From contig CAWDLR010000002.1 of the NCBI GenBank assembly GCA_963803125.1, positions 868,001 through 932,000 of the forward strand: 64,000 nt of DNA. Reading direction: 5' to 3'. Source of the stretch: G963675935 sp963803125. Its GTDB lineage: Bacteria > Planctomycetota > Planctomycetia > Pirellulales > Thermoguttaceae. Positions 53,189 through 62,694 of this stretch are shown here, one piece after another. The position numbers and the translations under genes are program-made. Position 1 is the first letter of the stretch. Each line of letters begins with the position of its first letter. Under the pieces are notes generated by a model. The model made no database searches. It was given only the letters and a program-made list of their open reading frames with translations, and was not told the DNA's origin.

Positions 53189-53712
53189 TGAGCGATCTCG
53201 GCCGGCTCCAGCACCGCCAGGTAGGGAAGGTTGCGATATTGATCGTTGTAGTCCAGGCCGTAACCGACCACGAACTCGTCGGGAATCGTGAAGCCCACGA
53301 AATCGGGCTTCAACCGCACCTCGCAGCGCCCCTCTTTTTGCAGCAGCACCGCGCTGCGGACGCTCGACGGCCCCAGCTCGTCGATCTGCGGGATCAGCTC
53401 CCAGAGGGTATGCCCGGTGTCGAAAATATCGTCGATCAAGAGCACATCGCGCCCCTGGATGCCGGTGGAGAGCAGATCGAGGTTGATCACCAGCGGTCCC
53501 GGCCGGGTGCTCTGGCCGCGATAGCTTCGCGCCTGCACCATCTCGACCCGCAAGGGCAGATCGAGCAGCCGGATCAGGTCGGCCAGCAGCACGACGCTGC
53601 CGATCAGCACGCCGACGATCGTCAGCGGCTTCCCCTGGTAGTGCTTCTGAATCTCGCCGGCCAGTCGGCGAATGCCCTCGCGGAGTTGGTCTTCGCTGAG
53701 CAGGGTCTTCAT
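53185..53712 (-). CDS. hpt: Hypoxanthine phosphoribosyltransferase
   Basis: A 175-residue purine-salvage enzyme that joins hypoxanthine or guanine to PRPP. The PRPP-binding motif is VLLIDDIFDTGHTLWELIPQ. The flap region (MVQARSYRGQSTRPG) and the base-specificity segment (PDFVGFTIPDEFVVGYGLDY) are intact. The length is normal for bacterial HPRT. It is the first gene of a two-gene unit with the GT4 gene. Confidence 0.95.
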   Translation of the reverse strand: MKTLLSEDQLREGIRRLAGEIQKHYQGKPLTIVGVLIGSVVLLADLIRLLDLPLRVEMVQARSYRGQSTRPGPLVINLDLLSTGIQGRDVLLIDDIFDTGHTLWELIPQIDELGPSSVRSAVLLQKEGRCEVRLKPDFVGFTIPDEFVVGYGLDYNDQYRNLPYLAVLEPAEIAQ

Positions 53713-53944
53713 GCGGGGGTTCCTTGCAGGTTGGTGATTGGCGGGCTGCGGATAAAGCGGTATTTTAGGGTTGTTGCGGCCGGGGCGGAAGGCCGGATCG
53801 CGGCGGTTGTTCTGCGGCGCCCCACCTCACAATTGTAGTCCACGCGGCGGCGCGAGGATCGCGCCTCGACGACGAGAGGCGGAAACAAAATAGCCGGCGG
53901 CTATTCTCGGGGAAACGGAATCCCACGTTGAGTACACCGCCGGC

Positions 53945-55745
53945 TTATTGGCGCCGATAGAGGGCGGCAACCGGCGAACGCTCCATCAGACGCCACTGGC
54001 TGGATTCGGACAAATAGCGGTCGAAGGGGCTGTCGTTGGGCGTCACCGGTCTATCGCTTCGCACCAGTCGGCTGTCGCTCTGCACCAGGGCATAGCGAAA
54101 ACCGTATTGCCGCTGCCAGCGGTCGATCTGGGCCGGGTCCTTGCAGCGGGCCCGCTCGCACTCCAAGAGGAACTTCGTCCCGTAGAGCGGACAACGATCG
54201 TCAACGAAAATTCGCAGCCGCGGCGTGTGGTAGATCAAGAGTCCGCCGAAGTTCAGGTCGTTGAAGATGCGAGTTCCCTCGGGGCTCGAATCGTTGATCT
54301 GCCGCAGCGCGGGAAGCAATTCGACCGGCCAGCGGGCGGGGTCAAATCGCGCCCAACCATACCCAATCACCGGCAGGCGAACGCCGCTTATCTGTAGCAA
54401 CATCACCGCCACGACGACGATCGCCGGCAATGATAGTGCCGACAGCGAGAAGGGACGGCCGGCCGCCGAGCCCCACCCATTGCAATGGGGGGGCGTTTCG
54501 CCGCGCCCTGGACTTGTTGTTCCGAGTGGCGGCGCACTGCTTGTTCCAAGCAGTGGCACACTGGTATCGGGGGCAGCGGCGAACAGGTCGCGCCCGTGCA
54601 GCCACCGGCCCACGCGCGAATGGGGGAGCATGTCGGCCAAGGCGATGACGGCCGTGACGCCGAACAACGGCGCATTCCGCAGCCGTGACAGCGCCAAGAC
54701 GAACCAGACCAGCGGCATCAGCCAGGTGATCCGCGGTCGTTGCGGCAAGACGCCGATGAGCGTCACCAGGTAGCCCGCCGCCAGCGCCAGAGTGCCCCAG
54801 CCGATCGGATCGGTCATCTCCAGCGGGGCGTGTTCCGCAATGAGCTTCGGCAGCGGCATGCTGAGCGTGTCCAGCCATTCGCGCGGCATTGCCAACCCAT
54901 AGGGGCTCACCAGAATTGTCGCAGCAACGGCCAACAACAGGGCGATCGGTTCGGCGATCTGGTAGCGCGGGCGTCTCGCCCGCAGCGTGGAAGGTGAGCC
55001 TGTTGGCGACTCAGAAACAGGCTGGCGAGACGCCCGCGCTCCGGGCGGCCAGGCGGCGGACAGCGCCCATCCGCCGAGGCAAAAACCGACGGTTCCCAGG
55101 CCGCCCAGCACGCCGCCGTGCAGGTTCGTCCAGAGAATAAACAGCGGCACGAGCCACCACAACTGCCGGAAACGCCGGCTGCCGTTGTCGACATCGACCA
55201 ACATGCCGAAAGTCACGCCGAGCAACGCGATCGTGGCCACCAGCGGGCGGACGTGAAACTGCGGGGCGCCGGTCAGCATCGCCAAGGCAAGCAGCAAGAT
55301 GGTCGGCAACAGGTGCAAACCGCCGCGGAGCAGCCGTGCCCCGATCCAGGCGTAGACGGCGGCCAGTACCGTCGCCGTCACGAGCAGCAGGCCGTCCCAG
55401 CCGGCCAGGCGATGTACCATCGCCATGCCGCATTCGGCCAGCCACTGGTCGGCCACCCAGGGATGGCCGCCGCGAGTGAAACTGAACGGGTCTTCGCGGA
55501 TCACCTGGCCGGAGGCTGAGCATTCTCTCGCCGGCGGCGACGTGCCACAACGTGCCGGGATCGCGGAACATGTTGCTGCGACCGCCTACCAGCAGGATAA
55601 GCAGGATGGCGAGGAAAAGACAGGAGAAGGGATGAAGGATGAGGGATGAGGGATGAGAGATGAAGGATGAAGCGTCGGCTTCCAACGCGGCTCGCGGCGT
55701 CGCTTTACTCACATCTGAAGATTGTTCCACTCCGTCATTCTTCAT
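53945..55745 (-). CDS. Polytopic membrane protein with embedded repeats (frameshift near 55517)
   Basis: A large membrane protein of about 550 residues with ten or more helices. The first frame has LFLAILLILLVGGRSNMFRD then PGTLWHVAAGERMLS; the second continues IREDPFSFTRGGHPWVADQW, LLTVTATVLAAVYAWI-type helices, LVPLFILWTNLHGGVLGGLG and the C-terminal soluble part GTRIFNDLNFGGLLIYHTPR. The frames join by removing one C near 55517. Two repeats are embedded in frame: 54964-55040 (encoding RQPVSESPTGSPSTLRA) and about 54469-54530. Codons before the first helix come from the GGATGA repeat, so the start is uncertain. It resembles planctomycete surface-glycan membrane proteins; function unknown. 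Confidence 0.6.
54469..54493. repeat. GCCCC...ATTGCAAT...GGGGC palindrome
   Basis: A near-perfect palindrome centred on CCCATTGCAATGGG and followed by GCGTTTCGCCGCGCCCTGGA. The palindrome at 28122-28145 has the same centre (ATTGCAAT) and a similar flank (GCGTTTCTGGGCAGCGC). Both lie inside membrane-protein genes. Confidence 0.75.
54964..55040. repeat. AGCGCGGGCGTCTCGCC inverted repeat inside a gene
   Basis: Perfect 17-base arms at 54964-54980 and 55024-55040. The 77 bases keep the reading frame of the membrane protein and add a stretch rich in Ser, Pro and Arg between two helices. Confidence 0.85.
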
Positions 55746-55863
55746 CTCTCATCCCTCATCCTTCCCTCTCGTTCCCACGCTCCGCGAGAGAACGCCCCGT
55801 CCGAGTCACCCGCCCTGGCGCAGAGCGTCGAGGCAGGGGTTCCCACGCGGAGCGTGGGAACCA
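55630..55863. repeat. GGATGA tract and TTCCCACGC unit, copy 2
   Basis: A GGATGAGG/GAGATGAAGG tract runs from 55630 to 55680, and its inverse (CATCTCTCATCCCTCATCC) lies near 55742-55762. It is followed by a TTCCCACGC palindrome unit at 55768-55863, related to 21800-21906. Together they fill the space upstream of the membrane protein; a CTCTCC-rich tract continues to about 55935. Confidence 0.8.
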
Positions 55864-55935
55864 GGCCCCAATCTCTCTCCTCTGCTCTCTCCCGTTTTCC
55901 CTCTCCTCTCTCCTCTCTCCCCTCTCCCCTCTCCC

Positions 55936-58900
55936 CTATTTCTTCCCGCCGGGGAGCGGGACTTCCAGCATTTGCGGCCCATCGACCTCATAGTCTTGGC
56001 TCTGGAGGTGATAGCGGATTTTTTGCGCAATTGCTCGCTTCGCCTGGGCGCCGGCACGTTTTTGTTGGAGCAATTCGGCCGGGGCGAGACCGCTGCCTTC
56101 GAGCGTCAATACCCCTTTGGCCTGGGCGTAGGTGATGCGGTTGGCGAGTGCGGTGTACTCGACGCCTTCGACTTTGGCATTGCCCAGCGCGTAGAGTTCG
56201 ATCGCGCGGCGATCGCCGCCGAAGGGGAGAAGCGGCTGGAAGGCTTGAAGCTCGTTGCAAGTGATCACCGCTCCCTTTGGCCCGAGCCGGGCGGGATCAT
56301 TGGTCGTCAGCATGGCGTCCCACGAATCGACCGGGGCGAAGCTGGCCCGGACGTTATCGCGGAATGTGACTTGCCGGAAGAGGATGTTGCCGCTAATGGA
56401 CTTCTGGAACGCGACGTGCAGGCAGTAGCGTTGGTCGGGCTTGGCGGGGGCGTTGTTGGCGGCGTTGGGTTGGCCCGGCAGCAGATCGGCTGCGCCGTAG
56501 CGGACCGAGTTGATCCAGCCGGGGCCGCCGGTCAGGCCGCCGCCGAGTTGGTTGATCCCCAGATCGCTGACCTGCATCTGATCGTGGGCGATCAGTTGTT
56601 GCCCGGCTTTGAAGGTGCGGCTGTCGACCGTGACGCCCCCTTCGCAGCTAATCGTCTCAACTTGCGGCGGCTCCTGCATTTTCGCCTCGGAGAAACGGAT
56701 CGGCCGGTGCAGCCGGACGGCCATTGCGGCGGTGTTCAAGCGGAACTGGGTCATTTCGCCTTCCGAGGAGAACATGCCGGGCGTGGAGGCGACGACCGAT
56801 TGGTCGAAATGAGCGGTTTGCCCGTCAAAATCCATGCCGCCTTGCCAGGTGACCAGCAGTTGGCAGGGGGCCGGCAGCGGTTTGCCTTCGAGATCGTTGG
56901 CGGTGGTAATCTCCATTTGCCCCGGGCCGTCGATCGTCAGATGGTTCGTGCCGGAGTTGACCTTGATCGCCGCGCCGCTGAGCGCCAGGCCGTCGCCTTC
57001 GAAGTGGGCGGGCTGGCCGACGACGGTGGCGACGGCGTCCGGTGCGTGGGCGTTGGTCACGTCCAGCCGGCTGCCGCGAATCAGCACCGGCTGCTTGCCC
57101 GGCTGAGCGTTCTGAGTTTCCAGCAGTTGCACGTTGTCTTCGATCGTCAGGTCGGTAAGCGCCGGCTCGCCCCATCCGTACAACACGCGGGCGCGAAGCC
57201 GGCGGCCGGTGACCTCGAAATGCCGCGGGATGGTCGCGGGTGATGGCGGGGTTTCCGGTCCGTTGGACGCCGTCGCGTTGTTGGGTGCTCCAATGGACGG
57301 TGAACCGCCCATCCCTCCCTCGCGCCGCGCGAACGCAGCGGCCGCTTCCCTTCGGGGCGCGGCTAAACCTCCATCCTGACCTCCAACCCCTGGCCCCTGA
57401 TCCCTGATCTCTTTCTCAAACCAGACCTCCAACTCATCCACTTTGCCGGAGATTTGCGGCGAGCCGAACGAGACGTCCTCGCTGGCCGTCAGCCCGTGCG
57501 GCTGGAGATCGAACTTCTTGCCGCCGGGCGAGGGCGTTTCGATCAGCCAAAGGCAGAGGCGTTGTGCCTGGAGTTGTCCGACGTCGGGCGACTTCAGTTC
57601 CACCCCGCCGACAAACGAAATCTCCTTGTACTGGTCGCGGGGCTGAATCCGCAGTTGTTCGCGCCAGACGGCCTCCAACCGCTGGCCGGGCTGGTCGGGC
57701 GACTGACCGCGGAGCCAGCCGGGGCCCTGGGCCACCAGTTGCCCCAGGCGTCCCTCTTCCGCCGCCGACTCGTAGTAGAGACTGCGGGCGCAAATCTGGT
57801 TCGGCCCTTGCTGCAGGAACACCGGCTCGTCGCCGTCGAGCGTAAGCGAGTTGCTAAGCAGGTTGTACTCCATCCGCTTGCCCTGCGCGGTGGCGTTGCT
57901 GCTCGGCGCGGTCACGACCACCGGATTGCCGACGGCCTCCAGCCGCTCGGGCACGAGGTCGAGCGAACCGGCCGGCTGGGGCGGAAAAGGGGACAGGTCC
58001 AATTTGTGCGCAGCACCCTCCGGGCCGTTCCGGCAAATTGGACCTGTCCCCTTTTCCGCCGCAGCGTCGCTGCGGCGATCGGCAAACCAAAGCGAGAGCA
58101 CGTCGCAGGCGACTTGATCCGGATCGCCCGCCGGATTCGCCTTCACCACGCGAACGTTGTCGTGAAACGTGGCGACGCGGCGGACCACGTCGAAGCGGAA
58201 GGGGCCGCTGCAAGCGATATCGACCGGCGTCTTGGGCGCGCGGGCGGAAAAGGGGACAGGTCCAATTTGTGCGCAGCACCCTCCGGGCCGTTCCGGCAAA
58301 TTGGACCTGTCCCCTTTTCCGGCCCCGCCAGCAAGCTCTGTCCTTCCGGGCCGAGTTCGAGGTGCAGCCGCTCGAGATGCCGCAGTTCGAACGAGGCGAT
58401 GCCGGCCACGTCCAGCCCGGTGGTCCCCGACTTGCCGGGCAGGAGCTTGATCTCCATGCCCTGGCCGCTGCCGAAATGCGGCCCCCAATTGAAGCGGACC
58501 CGCTCGGGCGTGAAGATGCGCTGCTGGTCGAGTTGCACGTTGCTGGTGACAATCAGCAGATCGTCTTCGGGGCCGGGCCGCTTCCAATCGCTGCGGATGA
58601 GAATCTTGCCGTCCAATTGCCCGTCCAACAGTTTTGCCTCGCGCGGTTGCTGGTCCAGGTCGCGATCGAAATGCAAAACGGCGCGGGGAGCTTGCAGCAC
58701 GATCGATTGACGGATGCGCTGAGCCGCGTTCTCGGCCGCACCATCCGACAAGAAGACGATCGTGCAAGGCGTGATCTCCACCTTGTCTCCGCCCAGGGGG
58801 CTATACCGCTGGAAGAGCAGCATGGCGCGGTCGCTTTCCAGCACCTTCGTTTTTTCAGGGTCCAACTCCCAGTCGCCGCGGCGAAACAGCGGTTTGATCT

Positions 58901-59069
58901 CGTCTCGCTGCATGTCGTCCACCGTCGGCGCGGGCTTCTGCGCACCCCCGCTGGCGATCGACTGTTTGGGGGCGGGCGGCTCGATCAGTGGCACGGCCGT
59001 CAGCGCGTACGCCCAGTACGCGACCAAAACGATCGCGAGACTTCCCGAAATGCGTGTGATTCGCGACAT
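55936..59069 (-). CDS. LptA/OstA-like LPS-transport protein, interrupted by repeats
   Basis: A protein of about 1,000 residues in two frames. The first (59069 to about 58320) has an N-terminal anchor (ITRISGSLAIVLVAYWAYAL) and LptC-like strands. The second (about 58240 to 55936) carries OstA-type beta-jellyroll repeats: LTLDGDEPVFLQQGPNQICA, LIRGSRLDVTNAHAPDAVAT, MEITTANDLEGKPL, then LEGSGLAPAELLQQKRA. A repeat at 58244-58320 breaks the frame; a second copy at 57981-58059 stays in frame. The kdsC and kdsD genes lie upstream in the same direction, which supports a role in lipopolysaccharide transport or assembly. The start is ATG 59069. Confidence 0.7.
57981..58059. repeat. 79-bp GGGGACAGGTCC repeat, in-frame copy
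   Basis: 26-base arms, GCGGAAAAGGGGACAGGTCC at the left and the complement at 58034-58059, around CGCAGCACCCTCCGGGCCG. It is in frame in the LptA/OstA-like gene and encodes EKGTGPICRNGPEGAAHKLD. Confidence 0.9.
58244..58320. repeat. GGGGACAGGTCC repeat, frame-breaking copy
   Basis: Almost identical to 57981-58059, including the loop, and 185 bases away from it. Here the surrounding reading frame changes, which separates the N-terminal 250 residues from the rest of the LptA/OstA-like protein. Confidence 0.9.
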
Positions 59070-59163
59070 GACGGCGAAAATGATGAATGCTGAATGATGA
59101 ATGGAATCTCACAGTCTTAGCATTCATCATTCATCATTCATCATTCATCACTCATCATTCCTC

Positions 59164-59682
59164 CTATCGAAACGTCTTAATCAAGTCCTCCCAGCGTGCC
59201 TGGGCTTTGAGGATCAACTCGACGGTTTCGCGGACGGCGCCGGCCCCGCCGGGGGCGGCGGTCACGTAGTGGGCTTCCTGGCGAAGCTCGGCGCAGGCGT
59301 CGGCCACGGCCACGCCCAGCCCCGCCACCCGCACCACCGGCATGTCGGGCAAGTCGTCGCCCAGATAGCAGACCTGCGCGGGCGAGAGCCGCAACTCCTC
59401 GAGAATTCCCCGCATCGCCGCCAGTTTGTCGTCGATCCCCTGCCGCAGGATTTCGATCCCCAGTTCCGCCACGCGGGTCTTGACGATGTGCGAGCTGCGG
59501 TGGGTCACCAGCCCAAAGCGATAACCGGCCTTCTGCCAGAGCCGGATTCCCATCCCGTCGCGGACATGAAAGCGTTTCGCCTCGATCGCCTGGTTGTCGA
59601 AGACGATTCCGCCGTCGGTCAGTACGCCGTCGACGTCGGAGAGGATCAAGCGGATGGCTCGGCAGCGATCGTCAAGAGTCAT
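59164..59682 (-). CDS. kdsC: 3-deoxy-D-manno-octulosonate 8-phosphate phosphatase
   Basis: A 172-residue HAD-superfamily phosphatase that removes the phosphate from KDO-8-P. The HAD nucleophile motif is in LILSDVDGVLTDGGIVF, the Thr/Ser motif in FGLVTHRSSHIV, and the Asp pair in CYLGDDLPDMPVV. The small size and tetramer-type GMGIRLWQKAGY segment match KdsC. It lies 140 bases after kdsD, with repeats between, and 95 bases before the LptA/OstA-like gene. Confidence 0.9.
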   Translation of the reverse strand: MTLDDRCRAIRLILSDVDGVLTDGGIVFDNQAIEAKRFHVRDGMGIRLWQKAGYRFGLVTHRSSHIVKTRVAELGIEILRQGIDDKLAAMRGILEELRLSPAQVCYLGDDLPDMPVVRVAGLGVAVADACAELRQEAHYVTAAPGGAGAVRETVELILKAQARWEDLIKTFR

Positions 59683-59720
59683 GGGGGAAGGGACCAGGGG
59701 TCAGGGATCAGGGGCGCTTC

Positions 59721-59790
59721 GTTTAGCCGCGCCCCGCAGGGAAGCGCTTTCTCGCCGTTTAGCCGCGCCCCACAGGGAAGCGGCTGCCGC
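59721..59790. repeat. Paired GTTTAGCCGCGCCCC repeats between kdsD and kdsC
   Basis: Two direct copies of GTTTAGCCGCGCCCCGCAGG (59721 and, with one change, 59757), each followed by GAAGCG. They belong to the GTTTAGCC family seen across the window; another end lies at about 57346-57366, in frame within the LptA/OstA-like gene. Confidence 0.8.
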
Positions 59791-59824
59791 GTCCGCGCGG
59801 CGTTGAGGTTCAGGTAATCACGCG

Positions 59825-60916
59825 TTACGCACCGCGCTGGTCATCGGTTCGCCCCACCACCCGCCACGCGACCGATTTCTTCGGCGGCGGCGCGACGGAA
59901 TCCGTCGGCGGTTCCTTGGGCAACATCGCCACCACGTCGGTGATGTCGATCAGGCCGACCGGCTTGCCGGCGGCATCGACCACGGGCAGTTCGCTGATTT
60001 TGCGGCCGGCCATGATCGCCACCGCATCGAGCATCATCGAGCCGACCTCAACCCGCAGCGGATTGCGGGTCATCACGTTGCTGATTGGATGGTCAAGCTC
60101 GCCGTCGCGGTGATGCTCGAACAAGCGGGCCAAATCGCTGTCGGTGAAGATGCCCGACAGTCGCCCCTGTTGGTCGACGAGCATCGTAGCGCCGGTTCGC
60201 CTGCCGGGCATGGCCGCCCCCACCAGCACCTCGCGCACGCTGAGGGCGTCGCTGGCCACGCGGCATTGCGCCAACGGCCGGGCGTGTTGCTCCACGCGGC
60301 TAAGCTTGTTGCCCAGGTTGCCGGCGGGATGAAACCGCGCGAAATCCTCGCGGCTGAATCGACGCATCTGGCTGACGACCAACGCCAAGGCATCGCCCAA
60401 CGCCAGCATCGCGGTGGTGCTCGTGCTGGGGGCCAGCCCCAGGGCGCAGGCCTCTTCCAACGGGCCAAGCGCGATCGTGACCGTGGCCGCCCGCCCGAGG
60501 CTGCTGGTGACGTCGGCGGTGATCGCCACGATCGGCACGCCGAACTCGTTAAGCGTGGGCAACAGCCGGACGATCTCTTCGGTCTCGCCGCTTTGCGAGA
60601 GCATCAGCACCACGTCGCCGCGGCGAACGCGGCCCAGGTCGCCGTGGACCGCTTCGGCCGGATGCAGGCAGTGGCTCGGGGTGCCGGTCGAGGCCAGTGT
60701 GGCCATGATTTTCTGGCCGATCAGCCCCGCCTTGCCCATGCCGCAGACGATCACATTCCCCCGGCACGAATGGATCAGATCGACCGCGCGGCAAAACTCG
60801 CCGTCGAGCCGGTCGGCCACCCTGGCCAACGCTCGGCTCTCGCTGAGGATGACGTGCCGGGCGAAACGCAGTTGTTCAAAGGGACTCAAATCGCCCGTGG
60901 CGGCGGCGGCTTCCAT
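59825..60916 (-). CDS. kdsD: Arabinose-5-phosphate isomerase (KdsD/KpsF type)
   Basis: A 363-residue enzyme: an N-terminal SIS domain and two CBS domains. The SIS part has VIVCGMGKAGLIGQKIMATL, TPSHCLHPAEAVHGDLG and MLSQSGETEEIVRL. The CBS pair covers about residues 215-335, with SVREVLVGAAMP and GIFTDSDLARLFEH. It converts ribulose-5-P to arabinose-5-P, the first step to KDO. With kdsC and the LptA/OstA-like gene downstream it makes an LPS unit. A C-terminal tail of about 30 residues (PPKKSVAWRVVGR) goes beyond the E. coli enzyme. Confidence 0.93.
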   Translation of the reverse strand: MEAAAATGDLSPFEQLRFARHVILSESRALARVADRLDGEFCRAVDLIHSCRGNVIVCGMGKAGLIGQKIMATLASTGTPSHCLHPAEAVHGDLGRVRRGDVVLMLSQSGETEEIVRLLPTLNEFGVPIVAITADVTSSLGRAATVTIALGPLEEACALGLAPSTSTTAMLALGDALALVVSQMRRFSREDFARFHPAGNLGNKLSRVEQHARPLAQCRVASDALSVREVLVGAAMPGRRTGATMLVDQQGRLSGIFTDSDLARLFEHHRDGELDHPISNVMTRNPLRVEVGSMMLDAVAIMAGRKISELPVVDAAGKPVGLIDITDVVAMLPKEPPTDSVAPPPKKSVAWRVVGRTDDQRGA

Positions 60917-61331
60917 GCTCCTTGCCTCGTCGATCCGTGACCGGACTTATCAGCAAAACACCCGACAGACCAGTAGATTGTACCCTGTACACATCTTTGG
61001 AACAAGGCAAGATAGGCAATATGGCGAACTGGCGTTTGGCCGGCGCCGGGATCACGTTCGCGGATTAGACTATGTCCAGGAACCTCAGACAGGCTAGAAT
61101 ATCTTCGTTTGCGTCTCTTTGCCCGCTCGAACGGCTGCATTTCGCGACGCCATGAAAATGCCGAGCCCAGACCGCCGCTGGCATCACGCCGCGCTCGGCC
61201 ACACCGTAGTCGGCTTACTGGCGGTGGACGGACTTCTGCTGCTCTTCGATCGGTCTTGCTGGTTCCCCTTCGACGATCATAAAGGTTGGACGGTACTTGT
61301 TGAGGTCTTTCGCGGTTAGAAAGGACGACCT
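60917..61331. other. Intergenic region upstream of kdsD
   Basis: It should include the kdsD promoter on the minus strand. On the plus strand it holds only the short frame at 61152-61319. I see no repeats or RNA structure. Confidence 0.55.
61152..61319 (+). pseudogene. N-terminal fragment of a membrane protein
   Basis: A 55-residue frame, MKMPSPDRRWHHAALGHTVV then GLLAVDGLLLLFDRSCWFPF and DDHKGWTVLVEVFRG. It resembles the first helix and loop of a small planctomycete membrane protein that would normally continue with further helices after GWTVL. Here it stops at once, so it may be a truncated copy. I cannot name the family. Confidence 0.4.
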
Positions 61332-61616
61332 ATGAAGCTTCTGAAGATACTGTTGGGGATCTTCTTTGGCGTAGGGGCAGTACTGGGCTTGATAGGCGGA
61401 CTCAACGACGAATGGGCGAACATGAATCTGTCCACGCCAGGTCTTACAGCGATTGCTGCCCTTGTGGCAGCGGTCGGCATGCTGACGTTGTTTTCGGTAT
61501 GGTCATTCCAAAGTGCCTTTCGGAGACCTATAGCCGCAGACAAGAAGAGGGCGGTCGAAGACAACACTCGGGACAGCCAACCCTCAAGTCCCTCCTCAAC
61601 CAAACAGCCCGGGTGA
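61332..61616 (+). CDS. Small two-helix membrane protein
   Basis: A 94-residue protein. Helix 1 is KILLGIFFGVGAVLGLIGGL and helix 2 is LTAIAALVAAVGMLTLFSVW, joined by a short loop with DEWANMNLSTPG. The C-terminal third is charged and Ser/Pro-rich (TRDSQPSSPSSTKQPG). AAAGGACG lies just upstream of the ATG. It follows the membrane-protein fragment by 12 bases. No family is recognised. Confidence 0.55.
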   Translation: MKLLKILLGIFFGVGAVLGLIGGLNDEWANMNLSTPGLTAIAALVAAVGMLTLFSVWSFQSAFRRPIAADKKRAVEDNTRDSQPSSPSSTKQPG

Positions 61617-62051
61617 GGCGAATAGTGCACCTCTTGAATACCGGGCGGCTGGTTGGAAGAGGCGGCGACAAGGACACGCGATAACAGGCCGGAAAAAGAC
61701 GCTTACGGCTACTTCCTCACGGTGCTGAGGGGAATCTGTGCCGACAACGGCGTTGACTTCGGCAAGGCCGCGGCCGGCGTGGACGTGCCCGAGGAACTGC
61801 GGCGGCGGAAGGATCGCCCTGGCGGCCGGCAGGCCGGCGACGGCGCAACCGGCGAACCGGCCCGCCAGGATTGCGCCCGTTGCGTTCCCGTGGGGCAAGA
61901 CGATCCGGGCAAGACGTGTCGGCCCCCGATCGAAGCCAAGAGCGTTTGGGCCGGCCTGGCGGGGTGGCAGGATAGGCGAGAGCAATGGGCTAATCTGGCA
62001 AGCGCTGGCAAGGGGGCTTGACTCGCACTTAAGAAATGTCATAATACTGTC
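61617..62051. other. Stretch without a supported gene
   Basis: About 435 bases upstream of the RelE gene. A plus-strand frame at 61653-62021 is open, with some protein-like text (DAYGYFLTVLRGICADNGVD), but it has no clear start signal and its second half is low in hydrophobic residues. It may be the remnant of an element gene. Confidence 0.4.
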
Positions 62052-62306
62052 ATGGCTTACGTGACCTTGGAATCGGAAGCGGCCGAACAATTCGGCAGAT
62101 TGCCCGAACGGATCAAGTCGAGGGTGACCGGGATCATCGCACGGCTGGAACACTGGCCCGAGGTGAGCGGAGCCAAGCCGTTGCGGGGCAATCTGGCAGG
62201 GCGTTATCGGATTCGCACGGGCGACTACCGCGTTCAATTTCGCGTGGAAGCCGACGAAGTGATTGTCGAGCATATCGGCCATCGGGACCGTTTCTATGAT
62301 GAGTGA
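62052..62306 (+). CDS. RelE/ParE-family toxin
   Basis: An 84-residue protein: a helix (EAAEQFGRLPERIKSRVTGI), then PLRGNLAGRYRIRTGDYRVQ and VIVEHIGHRDRFYDE, the standard RelE order. The basic and aromatic residues Arg/Tyr in YRIRTGDYR and the C-terminal HRDRFY are the positions used for mRNA cleavage in RelE. A helix-turn-helix gene follows at 62317 as the antitoxin, in the reverse order (toxin first, as in HigBA). Confidence 0.88.
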   Translation: MAYVTLESEAAEQFGRLPERIKSRVTGIIARLEHWPEVSGAKPLRGNLAGRYRIRTGDYRVQFRVEADEVIVEHIGHRDRFYDE

Positions 62307-62316
62307 GGGTGAAACC

Positions 62317-62694
62317 ATGATTGGATTGCAGAGGATCGAAGTCGAGGGCAAGCGTTTTGTCCTCCTACCGGAACCTGAATACGACCGACTGTGTCACAAC
62401 GCCGGCGAAGCCGTGGCGCTGGAGGATGAGGCGCTGCCGGCGCTGCCCAAGCCGGACAAGAACGGCCGCTTTCCAGCCCTCCAATACGCCCGCATTTCGT
62501 TGGCCCGCGACCTGATCCGGGATCGAAAGGGCGTAGGACTAAGCCAACAGCGGTTGGCCGACCTGGCGGGCATCCGGCAGGAAACCTTGTCGAGGATCGA
62601 AACCGGAAAGCACACCGCCACGTCGGCGACAATCGACAAGATCATGCGGGTAATCGAGGCTGAGCGGCGGCGACACCCGAAGAAGAGCAGGTGA
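62317..62694 (+). CDS. Xre-family helix-turn-helix antitoxin
   Basis: A 125-residue protein. The N-terminal half (MIGLQRIEVEGKRFVLLPEP then EYDRLCHNA) is the dimer/antitoxin part. The C-terminal half is a Xre helix-turn-helix, LSQQRLADLAGIRQETLSRI and ETGKHTATSATIDKIMRV. ATG 62317 is chosen because GAGGG lies 7 bases before it; in-frame ATGs at 62296 and 62299 would overlap the toxin stop. It should bind its own promoter with the RelE-like toxin. Confidence 0.87.
   Translation: MIGLQRIEVEGKRFVLLPEPEYDRLCHNAGEAVALEDEALPALPKPDKNGRFPALQYARISLARDLIRDRKGVGLSQQRLADLAGIRQETLSRIETGKHTATSATIDKIMRVIEAERRRHPKKSR

Noticed and set aside
52118..53191. 357-codon plus-strand open frame opposite the GT4 gene
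   Set aside because: Antisense shadow; the minus strand encodes a complete GT4 enzyme coupled to hpt.
55660..58710. Long plus-strand frames opposite the LptA/OstA-like gene
   Set aside because: They run through several repeats, show antisense composition, and lack any motif.
61653..62021. 122-codon plus-strand frame before the RelE gene
   Set aside because: No ribosome binding site, no family recognised and a second half of low coding quality; left as an unassigned stretch.
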